From GCA-1730015 sp964583825 (GTDB lineage Bacteria > Pseudomonadota > Gammaproteobacteria > Granulosicoccales > Granulosicoccaceae): 64,000 nt of DNA. How positions within the stretch are numbered: the stretch's first letter is position 1; every line of letters begins with the position of its first letter. The notes below the pieces were generated by a model. It was given only the letters and a program-made list of their open reading frames with translations. It had not been told where the DNA came from and searched no databases. Positions 45,735-54,870 of the stretch are shown here, one piece after another. The DNA is taken from positions 14,351 through 78,350 of the forward strand of contig CAZOXM010000007.1 of the NCBI GenBank assembly GCA_964583825.1, written 5' to 3'. The translations under genes and the position numbers were made by a program.

Positions 45735-46667
45735 ACTTTTTCCGGACGCGTGACTGTCCTGCACTGCGTTTTTAGCAAGCTCTGCAATACCGCCAATACT
45801 ACTGATGATACCACTCGCTTCAAGCGGCAGGTAAACCGTCTTCTGGTTGGGGGACAATGCCATCTCTTTTAATGACTCCACGTACTTTTGTGCGATAAAG
45901 TAATTAAGTGCCTGGCTGTCGCCCTGACTGATTGCTTTCGATACGACCTTCGTCGCCAGCGCTTCGGCTTCCGCCTGTCGCTCGCGTGCCTCCGCATCGC
46001 AGAATGCCGCTTCGCGTCTGCCTTCCGCCTCCAGCACTTCTGCCTGGCGCAAACCTTCGGCAATCAGGATCTTTGACTCGCGCTCGGCCTCGGCATTCAG
46101 CACCGAGGCGCGCTTTTCGCGTTCGGCCTTCATTTGTTTTGCCATCGAGTCGACCAGGTCCCGCGGCGGCGCGATATCTTTAATTTCAATGCGAGTAATC
46201 TTGACGCCCCACGGCGAAGTGGCTTCATCGACGACGGTGAGCAAACGGGTGTTGATCTGATCGCGATGTGACAGCAACTCATCCAGTGTCATCGAGCCCA
46301 TGACGGTGCGGATGTTGGTCATCACCAGATTGATGATCGACTTCTCAAGCTTGCTGACCTCGTAGGCCGCCTTGGCGGCATCGAGCACCTGGTAGTAGAC
46401 GACACCGTCGACCTGTACGACTGCATTGTCCTTGGTGATTACATCCTGCGACGGGACTTCCTCGACCTGTTCCATCATCGTCATCTTATGGCCGACTTGC
46501 TCGAAGAAAGGCACAATCACGTGTAGTCCCGGCTCCAGAGTACGCGTATATTTGCCGAATCGTTCCAGCGTGTACTCCTGGCCCTGTCTGACAATCTTCA
46601 CTGCAGTGGCGATAATGAAAAATGCCATTATCAACAGTGTGATGATAAAACCTGAAAATATAGTCAC
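45732..46667 (-). CDS. SPFH/stomatin-family slipin (QmcA-like)
   Basis: This 311-residue protein has one N-terminal membrane helix (about 5-25), an SPFH domain (about 26-180; RFGKYTRTLEPGLHVIVP) and a long Ala/Glu/Arg-rich coiled coil (about 180-245) that drives oligomer rings. Relatives organise membrane protein quality control. The start is GTG. The TAG stop is formed by the edge of the inverted-repeat element that follows. The nfeD partner lies beyond that element, so a once tighter operon may have been pushed apart. It diverges from the HAD gene. Confidence 0.9.
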   Translation of the reverse strand: MTIFSGFIITLLIMAFFIIATAVKIVRQGQEYTLERFGKYTRTLEPGLHVIVPFFEQVGHKMTMMEQVEEVPSQDVITKDNAVVQVDGVVYYQVLDAAKAAYEVSKLEKSIINLVMTNIRTVMGSMTLDELLSHRDQINTRLLTVVDEATSPWGVKITRIEIKDIAPPRDLVDSMAKQMKAEREKRASVLNAEAERESKILIAEGLRQAEVLEAEGRREAAFCDAEARERQAEAEALATKVVSKAISQGDSQALNYFIAQKYVESLKEMALSPNQKTVYLPLEASGIISSIGGIAELAKNAVQDSHASGKS

Positions 46668-46737
46668 GGTGGTTCTCCGGTGCCGCGCCGACGAAAGTTT
46701 ATCGTAATCAAGTTCAATGCTTCATGGACAAACCATC

Positions 46738-47457
46738 ATGAATCTATCCGAGATGGGCATCGCCGCCATTACCTTTGATCTGGACGACACCTTGTGGCCG
46801 TGTGATCCGGTGATCATGAGCGCCGAGAAAGTGTTTTACCGATGGCTGGAGGCGAATTGTCCCGAGGTGACGGAAACGCACACGGCGGATTCCCTGCGCG
46901 ATTTGCGTCGTAGCCTGCTACAAGCCCAGCCCGAGCTGAGCAGCGACGTGACAGAGTGGCGACTGCGGGGCACCCGCCACGTGCTCAAAGATCATCAGCT
47001 CGATCCGTCGCTGGCGGATGAAGCGGTGCGGGTATTCATTGAAGCGCGGCAGCAGGTGGAATTTTTCCCCGACGTGCTCGACGCGCTGCAGCAGCTTTCA
47101 TTTCACTATCGACTCGGCACATTGACGAATGGCAACGCCGATCTGTCGGTCATCGGCATTGAACACCTGTTCGACAGTGCGCTGTACGCCACGCTTGAAT
47201 TGCCGGCCAAACCCGCGCCGGACATGTTTCAGCGCGCAGCGGATGAGCTTGGCGTCAGTCCCGACCGCATTCTCCATGTGGGTGACAACGCCCACACTGA
47301 TGTGCACGGTGCCAAAGCCGCCGGCTATAAAACAGCCTGGATCAACCGCTATGACGAGCGCTATCCCGCGGACAAGCCGGATGCCGATATTGAAATTACC
47401 AACCTGCGTGAACTTGTCGAATTGTCTCCGCCGCTGCCTGGTGCGGGTGAACGTTAG
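46738..47457 (+). CDS. HAD-family phosphatase, YigB-like
   Basis: This roughly 239-residue HAD subfamily IA hydrolase has motif I FDLDDTLW near the N-terminus, motif II LTNGN, the lysine in AKPAPDMF and motif IV HVGDNAHTD. The closest relatives I recall are YigB proteins, which dephosphorylate the flavin precursor 5-amino-6-(5-phosphoribitylamino)uracil. That function is inferred from family similarity only. The start is uncertain: ATG at 46738 has a weak GGA nine bases upstream, while ATG 46717 would add seven residues. It is followed by the second inverted-repeat element. Confidence 0.85.
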   Translation: MNLSEMGIAAITFDLDDTLWPCDPVIMSAEKVFYRWLEANCPEVTETHTADSLRDLRRSLLQAQPELSSDVTEWRLRGTRHVLKDHQLDPSLADEAVRVFIEARQQVEFFPDVLDALQQLSFHYRLGTLTNGNADLSVIGIEHLFDSALYATLELPAKPAPDMFQRAADELGVSPDRILHVGDNAHTDVHGAKAAGYKTAWINRYDERYPADKPDADIEITNLRELVELSPPLPGAGER

Positions 47458-47535
47458 TGGCTGCACCAGTGCAGGTGACGTGCAAAGTATTCAGATGTTC
47501 GCCCGATAGCGCATCACCTGGGTTGCGGAATCTTC

Positions 47536-47801
47536 CAGTGTACTGCAACCACCAAATTCAATAAATGAGTCGATCGATCAAAGTGCTTCATTTTCTTAAA
47601 GAATTTGTACAGATGATTCTGTCTTAAGTATTTATCGCCACTCTCACGCACTTTAATCATCGCCCCGTCGGGCGCTCGTCATTTGGCCCACAGCTGCGTT
47701 GCATCTCTTGAAAAGGGGGAAGCCATTCCCTGCGAGCTGCGCCTTGCTGTGAACCAAATGACAAGCTCTCATTCATAGTGTTTGATGGTTGCAGTACACT
47801 A
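47536..47801. mobile_element. MITE-like nested inverted-repeat element, copy 2
   Basis: A 266-base element. The outer arms AGTGTACTGCAACCACCAAA (47537-47556) and the complement of 47781-47800 match at 19 of 20 positions. Inner arms GTCATTTGG (47678-47686) and CCAAATGAC (47754-47762) are perfect, with CACAGC/GCTGTG just inside. The sequences AGCTGCGTTG (47692) and CGCCTTGCT (47740) recur in copy 1 at nearly the same spacing. It fills most of the 341-base gene-free stretch. Its right-hand TAG is the stop codon of the neighbouring hydrolase. A 62-codon frame inside it is not a gene. Confidence 0.72.
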
Positions 47802-48557
47802 GCTGTTTTCGATCTGCTGGTGCAGATGTAAGATGGTTTGTTCAAGCAGGTTTAATTGACTGCGTTCAGAAAGTCGATGATCGCCGTGTTTAATCAGTGT
47901 CAGCGTAACATCCGGTGATTGAATCGCCTGCATCAGCTCGACAGAAAGTTCATAGGGCACATCCTGATCGCTGGTTCCGTGCAGCAATCTGACTGGAATT
48001 TGAATATCGATAGCGCCGTTCAGTACGCAGTGTGCTCGACTGTTGTCGAGCAGCTGGCGGGTGATGGGGTAGGGGCTGCCATCGTCGTACTCCGACGGCA
48101 GCAGCAGGTAACCCTCACTGGCCAGGGTATCGAGTTGCGCCGCACTAAAGCGCTGAGTCATCAGTCGTTCGGTAAAGTCCGGTGCCGCAGCAACCGTCAC
48201 CAGCCCGGCGACTCGTTGTGGGCGCAAGGTGGCCGCCCGTACAGCGATCCATGCACCCATGCTTGAACCCACCACTATCAGTTGCGTCGGCGCGGTAAAA
48301 TGGTCGATCACACTTAACGTATCATTCAGCCAGACATCAATATTTCCGTCGGCAAATTCACCGTCTGATGCGCCGTGCCCCGAGTAATCAAAACGAATAA
48401 ACGGCAGTGATTCACGCTGACAAAATGCCTCCAGTGCCAGTGCCTTTTGGCCTTGCTGAGAGGATTTAAAGCCGCCGCAGAAAAGCACTCCGGCGGCGCG
48501 GCTGCCAGCGGTATAGTGACAGGCAAGCTTCAAGTTGTTGCGAGTCACGTATTCCAT
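47799..48557 (-). CDS. Alpha/beta hydrolase (small thioesterase/YqiA-like)
   Basis: This 252-residue cytosolic alpha/beta hydrolase has the nucleophile elbow GSSMGAW (Ser99), an oxyanion block GGFKSS near 29-34, an acidic residue in HGTSDQDVPYE and the catalytic histidine in KHGDHRLS. It resembles ABHD10/YqiA-type esterases that cleave acyl thioesters. The substrate is unknown. Its TAG stop lies exactly at the edge of the inverted-repeat element downstream. It runs in the same direction as tesA, 35 bases behind it. Confidence 0.85.
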   Translation of the reverse strand: MEYVTRNNLKLACHYTAGSRAAGVLFCGGFKSSQQGQKALALEAFCQRESLPFIRFDYSGHGASDGEFADGNIDVWLNDTLSVIDHFTAPTQLIVVGSSMGAWIAVRAATLRPQRVAGLVTVAAAPDFTERLMTQRFSAAQLDTLASEGYLLLPSEYDDGSPYPITRQLLDNSRAHCVLNGAIDIQIPVRLLHGTSDQDVPYELSVELMQAIQSPDVTLTLIKHGDHRLSERSQLNLLEQTILHLHQQIENS

Positions 48558-48592
48558 GAAAGTGTCAGCCTTTGGGTGGTGTGGAGATTAGC

Positions 48593-49261
48593 CTAGTATT
48601 TTGCCTGTAACAACGGCTCGAGCACCTGCCATACATTGCTCATCATGATCGGCTGTGCTTTTGCGTTCGGGTGCACACCGTCGCTTTGAAACCACTCAAG
48701 TCCGGACTCAAGCCCCTCCAGTAAAAACGGAACCAGGTGTGCGTTTTCGGTCTCTGCTACCTGTGCGAAGGCGTCGCGAAACATACGCGTGTAGGCACCG
48801 CCGTAGTTACTCGGAATCTGCATTCCCACAATAATGACCTCGGCGCCTGCCTTGGTGGCCATCTGTGTCATGCGGGTGAGATTTTCAGACATCTTTTTGA
48901 TCGAAAGTCCGCGCAAGCCATCGTTGCCGCCCAGCTCGATAATTACAAAAGCGGGTTTGTATTCATCGAGCAGCGCCTGCATTTTGCTCAGGCCGTTGGC
49001 CGTGGTGTCGCCGGAGACACTGGCGTTGACGATATCGATCGTAAAGCGAGTACCTTCGAGCTCATGTTCCAGTGCCGCTACCCAGCCGTCTTCAACCGAT
49101 ATCCCGTAGGCGGCACTGAGACTATCACCGACAATCAGCAGCGTGTCGTTGGCGCGCGCGAAAACTGGCATCAGCAGCATTAGCAGCGCCAGTGAGGCAG
49201 CCAGTCCGTGGCGAACAAGCGGGTTGAGTTTCAGTCTTGGTATTTTTTGGTTGATCATCAT
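48593..49261 (-). CDS. tesA: Acyl-CoA thioesterase I/lysophospholipase L1-type GDSL esterase
   Basis: This 222-residue periplasmic SGNH hydrolase has a signal peptide (about 1-38, ending ARA), block I GDSLSAAYG (Ser47), block III GGNDGLRG and block V DGVHPN (Asp and His). Relatives cleave thioesters, lysophospholipids and aryl esters. I set the start at the MMINQ ATG pair (49261/49258); longer frames run into the divergent ABC gene. The divergent tesA / ybbA-ybbP layout is the same as in E. coli, which supports the names. Confidence 0.92.
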   Translation of the reverse strand: MMINQKIPRLKLNPLVRHGLAASLALLMLLMPVFARANDTLLIVGDSLSAAYGISVEDGWVAALEHELEGTRFTIDIVNASVSGDTTANGLSKMQALLDEYKPAFVIIELGGNDGLRGLSIKKMSENLTRMTQMATKAGAEVIIVGMQIPSNYGGAYTRMFRDAFAQVAETENAHLVPFLLEGLESGLEWFQSDGVHPNAKAQPIMMSNVWQVLEPLLQAKY

Positions 49262-49301
49262 GTTTAGCGGTAGAAAATGCACATGTGAAATATGCCTGCT
49301 G

Positions 49302-49964
49302 ATGACAATAATACAAGCGACAAACTTAATGAAGCGGGTACAGTCCGTCGATGGTTCCCTGACCATACTCGATAACATCAGCCTGGCGCTGGCGGCCGGA
49401 GAGGCCGTGGCCGTTGTCGGGCCGTCCGGTTCCGGTAAATCCACCCTGTTGTCGCTGCTGGCGGGGCTGGATGAACCGAGTGAAGGCGAAATCCATTTGC
49501 TCGATCAACCACTCCACAAGCTGGACGAAGATGGCCGGGCAGCCGTGCGTGCCAGCGGCGTCGGGTTTGTTTTTCAATCCTTTCAGCTGTTGCCCGGTCT
49601 AACTGCGCTTGAAAATGTCATGCTGCCACTTGAACTGACGGCGCAGCCTGCTGCGCGCAGTGCGGCGGCGGAGCAACTGACGCGGGTCGGGCTGTCGGCG
49701 CGGCAGAAGCACCTGCCATCGCAGTTGTCCGGCGGCGAACAGCAGCGTGTAGCGCTGGCGCGTGCCTTTGTCACGCAACCCAAAGTACTGTTTGCCGATG
49801 AGCCCACCGGCAATCTCGATCGTGCAACCGGTGATGCTGTGGTTGAACTGATGTTCGAGATGCGCGCGCAGCAAGACTGCGCACTGGTGCTGGTTACGCA
49901 CGATCAGCGCCTGGCAGATCGCTGTGATCGCGTATTGACCATGCAGGACGGGAAACTGGTGTGA
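49302..49964 (+). CDS. ybbA: ABC transporter ATP-binding protein YbbA
   Basis: This 220-residue MacB/LolD-class ATPase has Walker A GPSGSGKST (40-48), the Q loop in FVFQSFQLLP, signature LSGGEQQ, Walker B VLFADEPTGNLD and the H loop VTHDQ. It pairs with the large permease that overlaps it by four bases. I chose ATG 49302 (MTIIQATNLMKR), since upstream codons lie in the tesA leader. In relatives the YbbA-YbbP complex acts on envelope lipids or toxins; the substrate here is unknown. Confidence 0.92.
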   Translation: MTIIQATNLMKRVQSVDGSLTILDNISLALAAGEAVAVVGPSGSGKSTLLSLLAGLDEPSEGEIHLLDQPLHKLDEDGRAAVRASGVGFVFQSFQLLPGLTALENVMLPLELTAQPAARSAAAEQLTRVGLSARQKHLPSQLSGGEQQRVALARAFVTQPKVLFADEPTGNLDRATGDAVVELMFEMRAQQDCALVLVTHDQRLADRCDRVLTMQDGKLV

Positions 49965-52462
49965 AGACGCAATCAATAGCGGTCAGCGCGGGTCTCGCCT
50001 GGCGACAACTGCGGCGCGAATTCCGCTTGCCGGAATATCTGGTGCTGTTGTTCGCGCTGGTGTTGTCGGTTGCCGCGGTGACCTCGGTCGGCTTTTTCGC
50101 CAATCGTGTCGAACGCGCGATGTCTGCGCAGGCCGCCACCCTGCTTGCGGCCGATGCGGTAGTCTCCTCACCACAGGTAATCACCGATGATCTGACATCA
50201 CTGGCCGAGCGCAATGCGCTGAACACCACGCTGGTGACTGAATTTCCCAGTGTAGTGCTGAGTGAGGCGGGTGATACAGCGTTGGTGTCGGTCAAATCCG
50301 TCGGTGATGCCTACCCGCTGCGTGGAGAAGTCCGTCTGTCCGATGCGCTCTACGCTGCCGATTTTGCCGCCGCGGCGGTGCCCGGCAGTGGGCAGATCTG
50401 GATCGATCCACGGCTTGCCGGCAGTCTGCAGGTGGAGACAGGCGACAGGCTCGCGCTCGGAGAGCTTGAAATGGAAGTGGCTGCCCTGATCAGCTTCGAG
50501 CCGGATCGAAGTGGCGATGTGTTTCAGATGGCGCCGAGAGTCATCATGTCGAATATCGACCTGCCAGCCAGTGGACTGCTCGGTGACGGCAGTCGGGCCC
50601 GCTATCGCTTGCTGGTGGCAGGGGAAGAGACATCGGTCGAGCAGTTCGGCAATCAGGTTGACTCACTCGACGATACAAACCTTCGCTATCAAAACGTCGA
50701 ACAGGGTCGACCGGCGGTGCGATCGGCGCTGGTCAATGTGCGGAAGTTTCTCGGACTGGCGGCAGCGGTGGCGGTACTGCTTTCCGGGGCCGCGGTCGCA
50801 CTGGCTGCTCGGCAGATCGCCGAACGGGATATGGACACCAGTGCGGTGATGCGTGCAATGGGGGCATCGTCAAAAACGGTCGTGCGCATGGTGTTAATCA
50901 GACTGGCGCTTATCGCGTTACTGGCGGCAGCCATTGGCAGTGCCATCGGATTTATTGCGCAGTTCACGCTGGCCGCATTGCTCGCGCGCTGGTTTGTCAC
51001 TGAATTGCCCGCACCGACGCTGTACCCATTGGTCGGTGGTATCAGCTGTGCCGTGCTGGCGCTGGTCGGATTTTGCCTGCCGGCTATCACCAGGGCCGTT
51101 GATGCACCGGTGGTCCGTGTATTCAGGCGGGATCTGCCGCTAACCCGACCGTCGGTGCGGTTTATGATCATCAGCGGGCTGGCAGCGATGCTACTGCTGC
51201 TGTGGTGGCTGACAAGAGATGCCTTGCTCGGGGCCTTGCTGATCGGTGCTACCGTGACTGTTGCCGGACTGCTGTGGTTGATATCCCGCGGGCTAATCGC
51301 GGTGGGTAACCGGGTGCGTTCTCCTGCATTGCGACGTGCACTCGAGGCACTGCGCCGACGGCCCAACAGTGTCAGCGTACAAGTAGCAGCATACAGTGTC
51401 GGGTTGCTCGCGCTGCTGCTGCTCGCCATTGTGCGTACCGATGTGCTGAATACCTGGCAGCAACAAATACCCGAGGATGCACCGAACTTTTTTATGGTCA
51501 ACGTGCAGCCGCAGGAAGTGGAGTCGGTAGAGTCTTTCCTGCAGGACCGCGCCGTTACCGGTGCCACCCTGTATCCGATGATTCGTGGTCGCTTGCAGGC
51601 GATCAACGAGACACCGATCGGACAGGCTGGCTACCGCAATGAACAGGCGCAGCGTATGTCGGAGCGAGACTTTAACCTCTCCTATCTGGCAGCGGCCCGC
51701 GATGACAACAAGGTGGTGGCGGGTGAATGGTGGCCGGAAGATACTGAAGAATCGCTGTTTTCAGTAGAAGAAGGTTTTGCAGAGGAAACCGGTATCGAGC
51801 TTGGCGATACACTGCACTTCAAAATTGCGGACAAGACGGTGTCCGGTGTCGTCAGCAACCTGCGGGAAGTGCAATGGGAATCCTTTGCAGTCAATTTTTT
51901 CGTGGTCGGTTCACCGGCGGCATTGCAGGATAAACCCGCGAGTTTTATATCTAGTCTTTATGTCGCGGAAAATGAGTCCGGTTTTGTTCGCGACATTGTG
52001 CGCGACTATCCTGGTGTTACCGTACTTGAGATTGGCAGTATGATCGAACGGGTGACCGGCATACTCAGTCGTGCAGCCTTGGCCGTGCAATACGTATTCA
52101 GTTTTACACTGCTGGCGGGTGTGCTGGTGTTAATAGCTGCGGTGCTCGCCAGCAGGCGGGAACGCTTTCATGAAACTGCGATCCTCAGAACACTCGGTGC
52201 GTCACGTGCGTATCTTGCGCGCAGTATGAGCAGGGAATTTCTGATGATCGGTTTACTGGCCGGTTTCATCGCGTCCAGTGTGGCCTCGCTGCTCGCCTGG
52301 CTGGTTATCGAGCGGGTGATGCGACTGGAATACGAATTTAACGCTGTGCTCTACATCGTCGGGGTATTGGCCGGGGTACTCGGTATCTGGATTGCCGGGC
52401 TCATTATCAGCCGGCCCGTTTTGAAGCAATCTCCGGTGTCCGTCATCAGAAGTCAAATGTAA
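49961..52462 (+). CDS. ybbP: ABC transporter permease YbbP
   Basis: This 833-residue permease has the ten-helix YbbP/FtsX-MacB layout: one N-terminal helix, a periplasmic MacB-like domain (about 50-240), two FtsX-type membrane blocks (about 255-385 and 700-833) with extra central helices (about 400-500), and a second periplasmic domain (about 500-690). It starts at GTG overlapping the ybbA stop. It forms one transport unit with YbbA. Confidence 0.92.
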   Translation: MKTQSIAVSAGLAWRQLRREFRLPEYLVLLFALVLSVAAVTSVGFFANRVERAMSAQAATLLAADAVVSSPQVITDDLTSLAERNALNTTLVTEFPSVVLSEAGDTALVSVKSVGDAYPLRGEVRLSDALYAADFAAAAVPGSGQIWIDPRLAGSLQVETGDRLALGELEMEVAALISFEPDRSGDVFQMAPRVIMSNIDLPASGLLGDGSRARYRLLVAGEETSVEQFGNQVDSLDDTNLRYQNVEQGRPAVRSALVNVRKFLGLAAAVAVLLSGAAVALAARQIAERDMDTSAVMRAMGASSKTVVRMVLIRLALIALLAAAIGSAIGFIAQFTLAALLARWFVTELPAPTLYPLVGGISCAVLALVGFCLPAITRAVDAPVVRVFRRDLPLTRPSVRFMIISGLAAMLLLLWWLTRDALLGALLIGATVTVAGLLWLISRGLIAVGNRVRSPALRRALEALRRRPNSVSVQVAAYSVGLLALLLLAIVRTDVLNTWQQQIPEDAPNFFMVNVQPQEVESVESFLQDRAVTGATLYPMIRGRLQAINETPIGQAGYRNEQAQRMSERDFNLSYLAAARDDNKVVAGEWWPEDTEESLFSVEEGFAEETGIELGDTLHFKIADKTVSGVVSNLREVQWESFAVNFFVVGSPAALQDKPASFISSLYVAENESGFVRDIVRDYPGVTVLEIGSMIERVTGILSRAALAVQYVFSFTLLAGVLVLIAAVLASRRERFHETAILRTLGASRAYLARSMSREFLMIGLLAGFIASSVASLLAWLVIERVMRLEYEFNAVLYIVGVLAGVLGIWIAGLIISRPVLKQSPVSVIRSQM

Positions 52463-52526
52463 TGCGCGCGCTGCTGCTTTATAATGGGCGACTTACACAA
52501 CAGAAATCATCGATTCACTCTGTGCA

Positions 52527-54704
52527 ATGCGCCACTCTTATGATCCTGATCTAGCCCGGCTGACGACACCAGAGACCAGTGTCGCCTACCTGACGGAAGG
52601 TTATGCCCCTGAAGCGTTGCCCCTGATAAAAGAGGCGGTCATGCACGTCTGGCCGCTGCGTGAACACGATACGGTATTGCCCGATCCGTTCGCCGTTGCA
52701 GCACTGTTAAAGGAACTCGGGGCAGACAGCGACTGCGTGGTGGCGACGCTGTACGGCAGCCACAGGGCGCGGGTCGCAATCTCAAAAGACGCACTGCCGG
52801 CCGCTTGTACGCCAAGGCAGCGCCAGCTGATTGAAGGCGTGCGCTGGCTCAACAGTTTCTCCAGTGACGGCGGCCACCTTTCCTCGCGTGAGGACGATCG
52901 CCTTCAACAGGCGGAGCGGGTCAGGCAACTGCTGCTGGTGATGATCGAAGACGTGCGTGCGCTTCTTATTAAACTCGCCTTCAGGGTGCTGCGGCTGCAG
53001 GTGCTACTAAAGCAAAACAACGATACGTCCGGACCTGTCGCGCGTGAAACGCTGGAAATATACGCGCCGCTTGCCAACCGTCTCGGTGTTGCACAACTCA
53101 AGTGGCAGCTTGAGGATCTGTCGTTTCGTATTGTTGAACCCGATACCTACAAACGCATTGCCCGGTCGCTGGAGGAACGCAGGGAAGATCGCGAAAAGTA
53201 CATCACCAGCTTTGTTGAAACATTGTCTGTGCAACTGGAAAAGGCCGGCATCGATAACTTTGAAGTCAAGGGTCGTCCCAAGCATCTTTATTCCATCTGG
53301 AAAAAAATGCAGCGTAAACGGGTAGAAGTGACCGACCTCTACGATGTCAGAGCCGTTCGCGTACTGGTTGATAACCTACAGCAGTGTTATGCGGCACTCG
53401 GTGTGGTACACACGGGCTGGCAACATCTGCCGCGTGAGTTTGATGACTATATCGCCAATCCGAAAGAGAACGGATATCAGTCTCTGCACACCGCTGTCAT
53501 TGGTCCAAAGGGCAAAGCACTGGAAGTGCAAATAAGAAGCCGCGGAATGGATGCCGATGCAGAACTTGGTGTGGCCGCGCACTGGCGCTATAAAGAGGGT
53601 AGTCGCGAGGACACCCGGCTGCAGAAGAGTATTAACTCGCTGCGTTCAGTGCTGGACAATGATGGTGAGACTGCCGAGCAGCTGCTGGATGTGTTTGACA
53701 GCGAAGTTTTTTCGGACCGGGTGTATGTTTTTACTCCGAAGGGCGCGATCGTCGACCTGCCCAACGCCGCCACACCGCTGGACTTTGCCTACCACGTACA
53801 TACGGAAGTCGGTCATCGCTGTCGCGGTGCCAAGGTCAACGGCCGAATTGTGCAGCTCACACAAAAGCTTCGCAACGGCGATCAGGTCGAGATTCTTACC
53901 GGTAAAAACAGTAATCCCAGTCGCGACTGGATGAACCGGGGTAATGGCTTTTTACACACTAGTCGCGCACGCTCCAAAGTCCGCGCCTGGTTCAATGTAC
54001 GCGATCAGGAAGTGCACCTCGAGGATGGCAGACAGATCGTCGAGCGCGAACTCAAACGCATGAATGCCAAAGAACTCTCTCACTCGGTACTGGCAGAGCG
54101 CTGCGGCGTGGAGAAGGGAGATGCGTTCTACATTGCTGTGGGTCGCAATGAAATCGGTCACAGTAAACTGACGTCGAGCATCGTCGCCCTGCAGGAGCCG
54201 GAACGGGAGATCGCTGAATATAAACCGCGACTGCATCGGCGTGCCACGAAGTCGGACGATATCCAGGTCAACGGGGTGGGCAGTCTGCTGACGCAAATGG
54301 CCAACTGCTGCAACCCCGTGCCCTACGATGCCATCATCGGTTTTATTACCCGTGGCAAGGGGGTAACCGTACATCGCAGCGACTGTACCAACATTTTGAA
54401 TCTGCGCGCCCATGAGCAGGCCCGTTTGATTGACGTCGACTGGGGTGTTGCCACGCAGGCCGATTACGATGTCAATATCGAACTGGTGGCCTATTCCCGC
54501 CCGGATCTGTTGCGGGATATCGGCGTGATTGCAGCTAATGAAGGGGTGAACATATCTTCCATGAATACCCGCTCCGATGATGTCGAACTAACGTCCACTA
54601 TGCGTATGCGAATGAGTGTGAACAGCATTGAGCAGCTGGTGACAGCGATGGATAAATTAAAAGCCCTGCGCAACGTCATTAGCGTGGAACGGCTGGCAAA
54701 CTGA
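52527..54704 (+). CDS. relA: GTP pyrophosphokinase RelA
   Basis: RelA makes (p)ppGpp when uncharged tRNA enters the ribosome. The 725-residue protein has a degenerate hydrolase domain (HD pair missing: VVATLYGSH and KLAFRVLRLQ). The synthetase domain has the monofunctional-RelA motif EFDD (about 304-307) within a YIANPKENGYQSLHT context. TGS (about 390-450), helical, zinc-finger and ACT domains follow, the ACT domain at the C-terminus. The loss of hydrolase residues means a separate SpoT is expected elsewhere. Confidence 0.95.
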   Translation: MRHSYDPDLARLTTPETSVAYLTEGYAPEALPLIKEAVMHVWPLREHDTVLPDPFAVAALLKELGADSDCVVATLYGSHRARVAISKDALPAACTPRQRQLIEGVRWLNSFSSDGGHLSSREDDRLQQAERVRQLLLVMIEDVRALLIKLAFRVLRLQVLLKQNNDTSGPVARETLEIYAPLANRLGVAQLKWQLEDLSFRIVEPDTYKRIARSLEERREDREKYITSFVETLSVQLEKAGIDNFEVKGRPKHLYSIWKKMQRKRVEVTDLYDVRAVRVLVDNLQQCYAALGVVHTGWQHLPREFDDYIANPKENGYQSLHTAVIGPKGKALEVQIRSRGMDADAELGVAAHWRYKEGSREDTRLQKSINSLRSVLDNDGETAEQLLDVFDSEVFSDRVYVFTPKGAIVDLPNAATPLDFAYHVHTEVGHRCRGAKVNGRIVQLTQKLRNGDQVEILTGKNSNPSRDWMNRGNGFLHTSRARSKVRAWFNVRDQEVHLEDGRQIVERELKRMNAKELSHSVLAERCGVEKGDAFYIAVGRNEIGHSKLTSSIVALQEPEREIAEYKPRLHRRATKSDDIQVNGVGSLLTQMANCCNPVPYDAIIGFITRGKGVTVHRSDCTNILNLRAHEQARLIDVDWGVATQADYDVNIELVAYSRPDLLRDIGVIAANEGVNISSMNTRSDDVELTSTMRMRMSVNSIEQLVTAMDKLKALRNVISVERLAN

Positions 54705-54870
54705 TCGGTACGCGTACTTAACGGTCGTCCTTCTGCTGCCCGCAATGTGTGTCTCAGGTGCAGCCGGGTGGTACTCAGGATCCGTGTCTCACGTTGTGGT
54801 AAACCAGGAGTTGACAGGTCTATAACGTCATGACATGGTGGCTGTAGTGGTGAATTGGAATGGATGACGT

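Noticed and set aside
45571..47801. Integron attC sites as an explanation of the two elements
   Set aside because: Both have nested stems and GTTAG-like bases, but I could not find matched GTTRRRY and RYYYAAC core sites at the ends, and no gene cassettes or integrase are present.
47657..47845. 62-codon minus-strand frame
   Set aside because: It lies within the second inverted-repeat element and runs into the hydrolase gene; its product has no protein-like pattern.
54811..54839. TTGACA upstream of the beta-helix gene as a promoter
   Set aside because: The -35 box is perfect, but no acceptable -10 box occurs 16-18 bases downstream.
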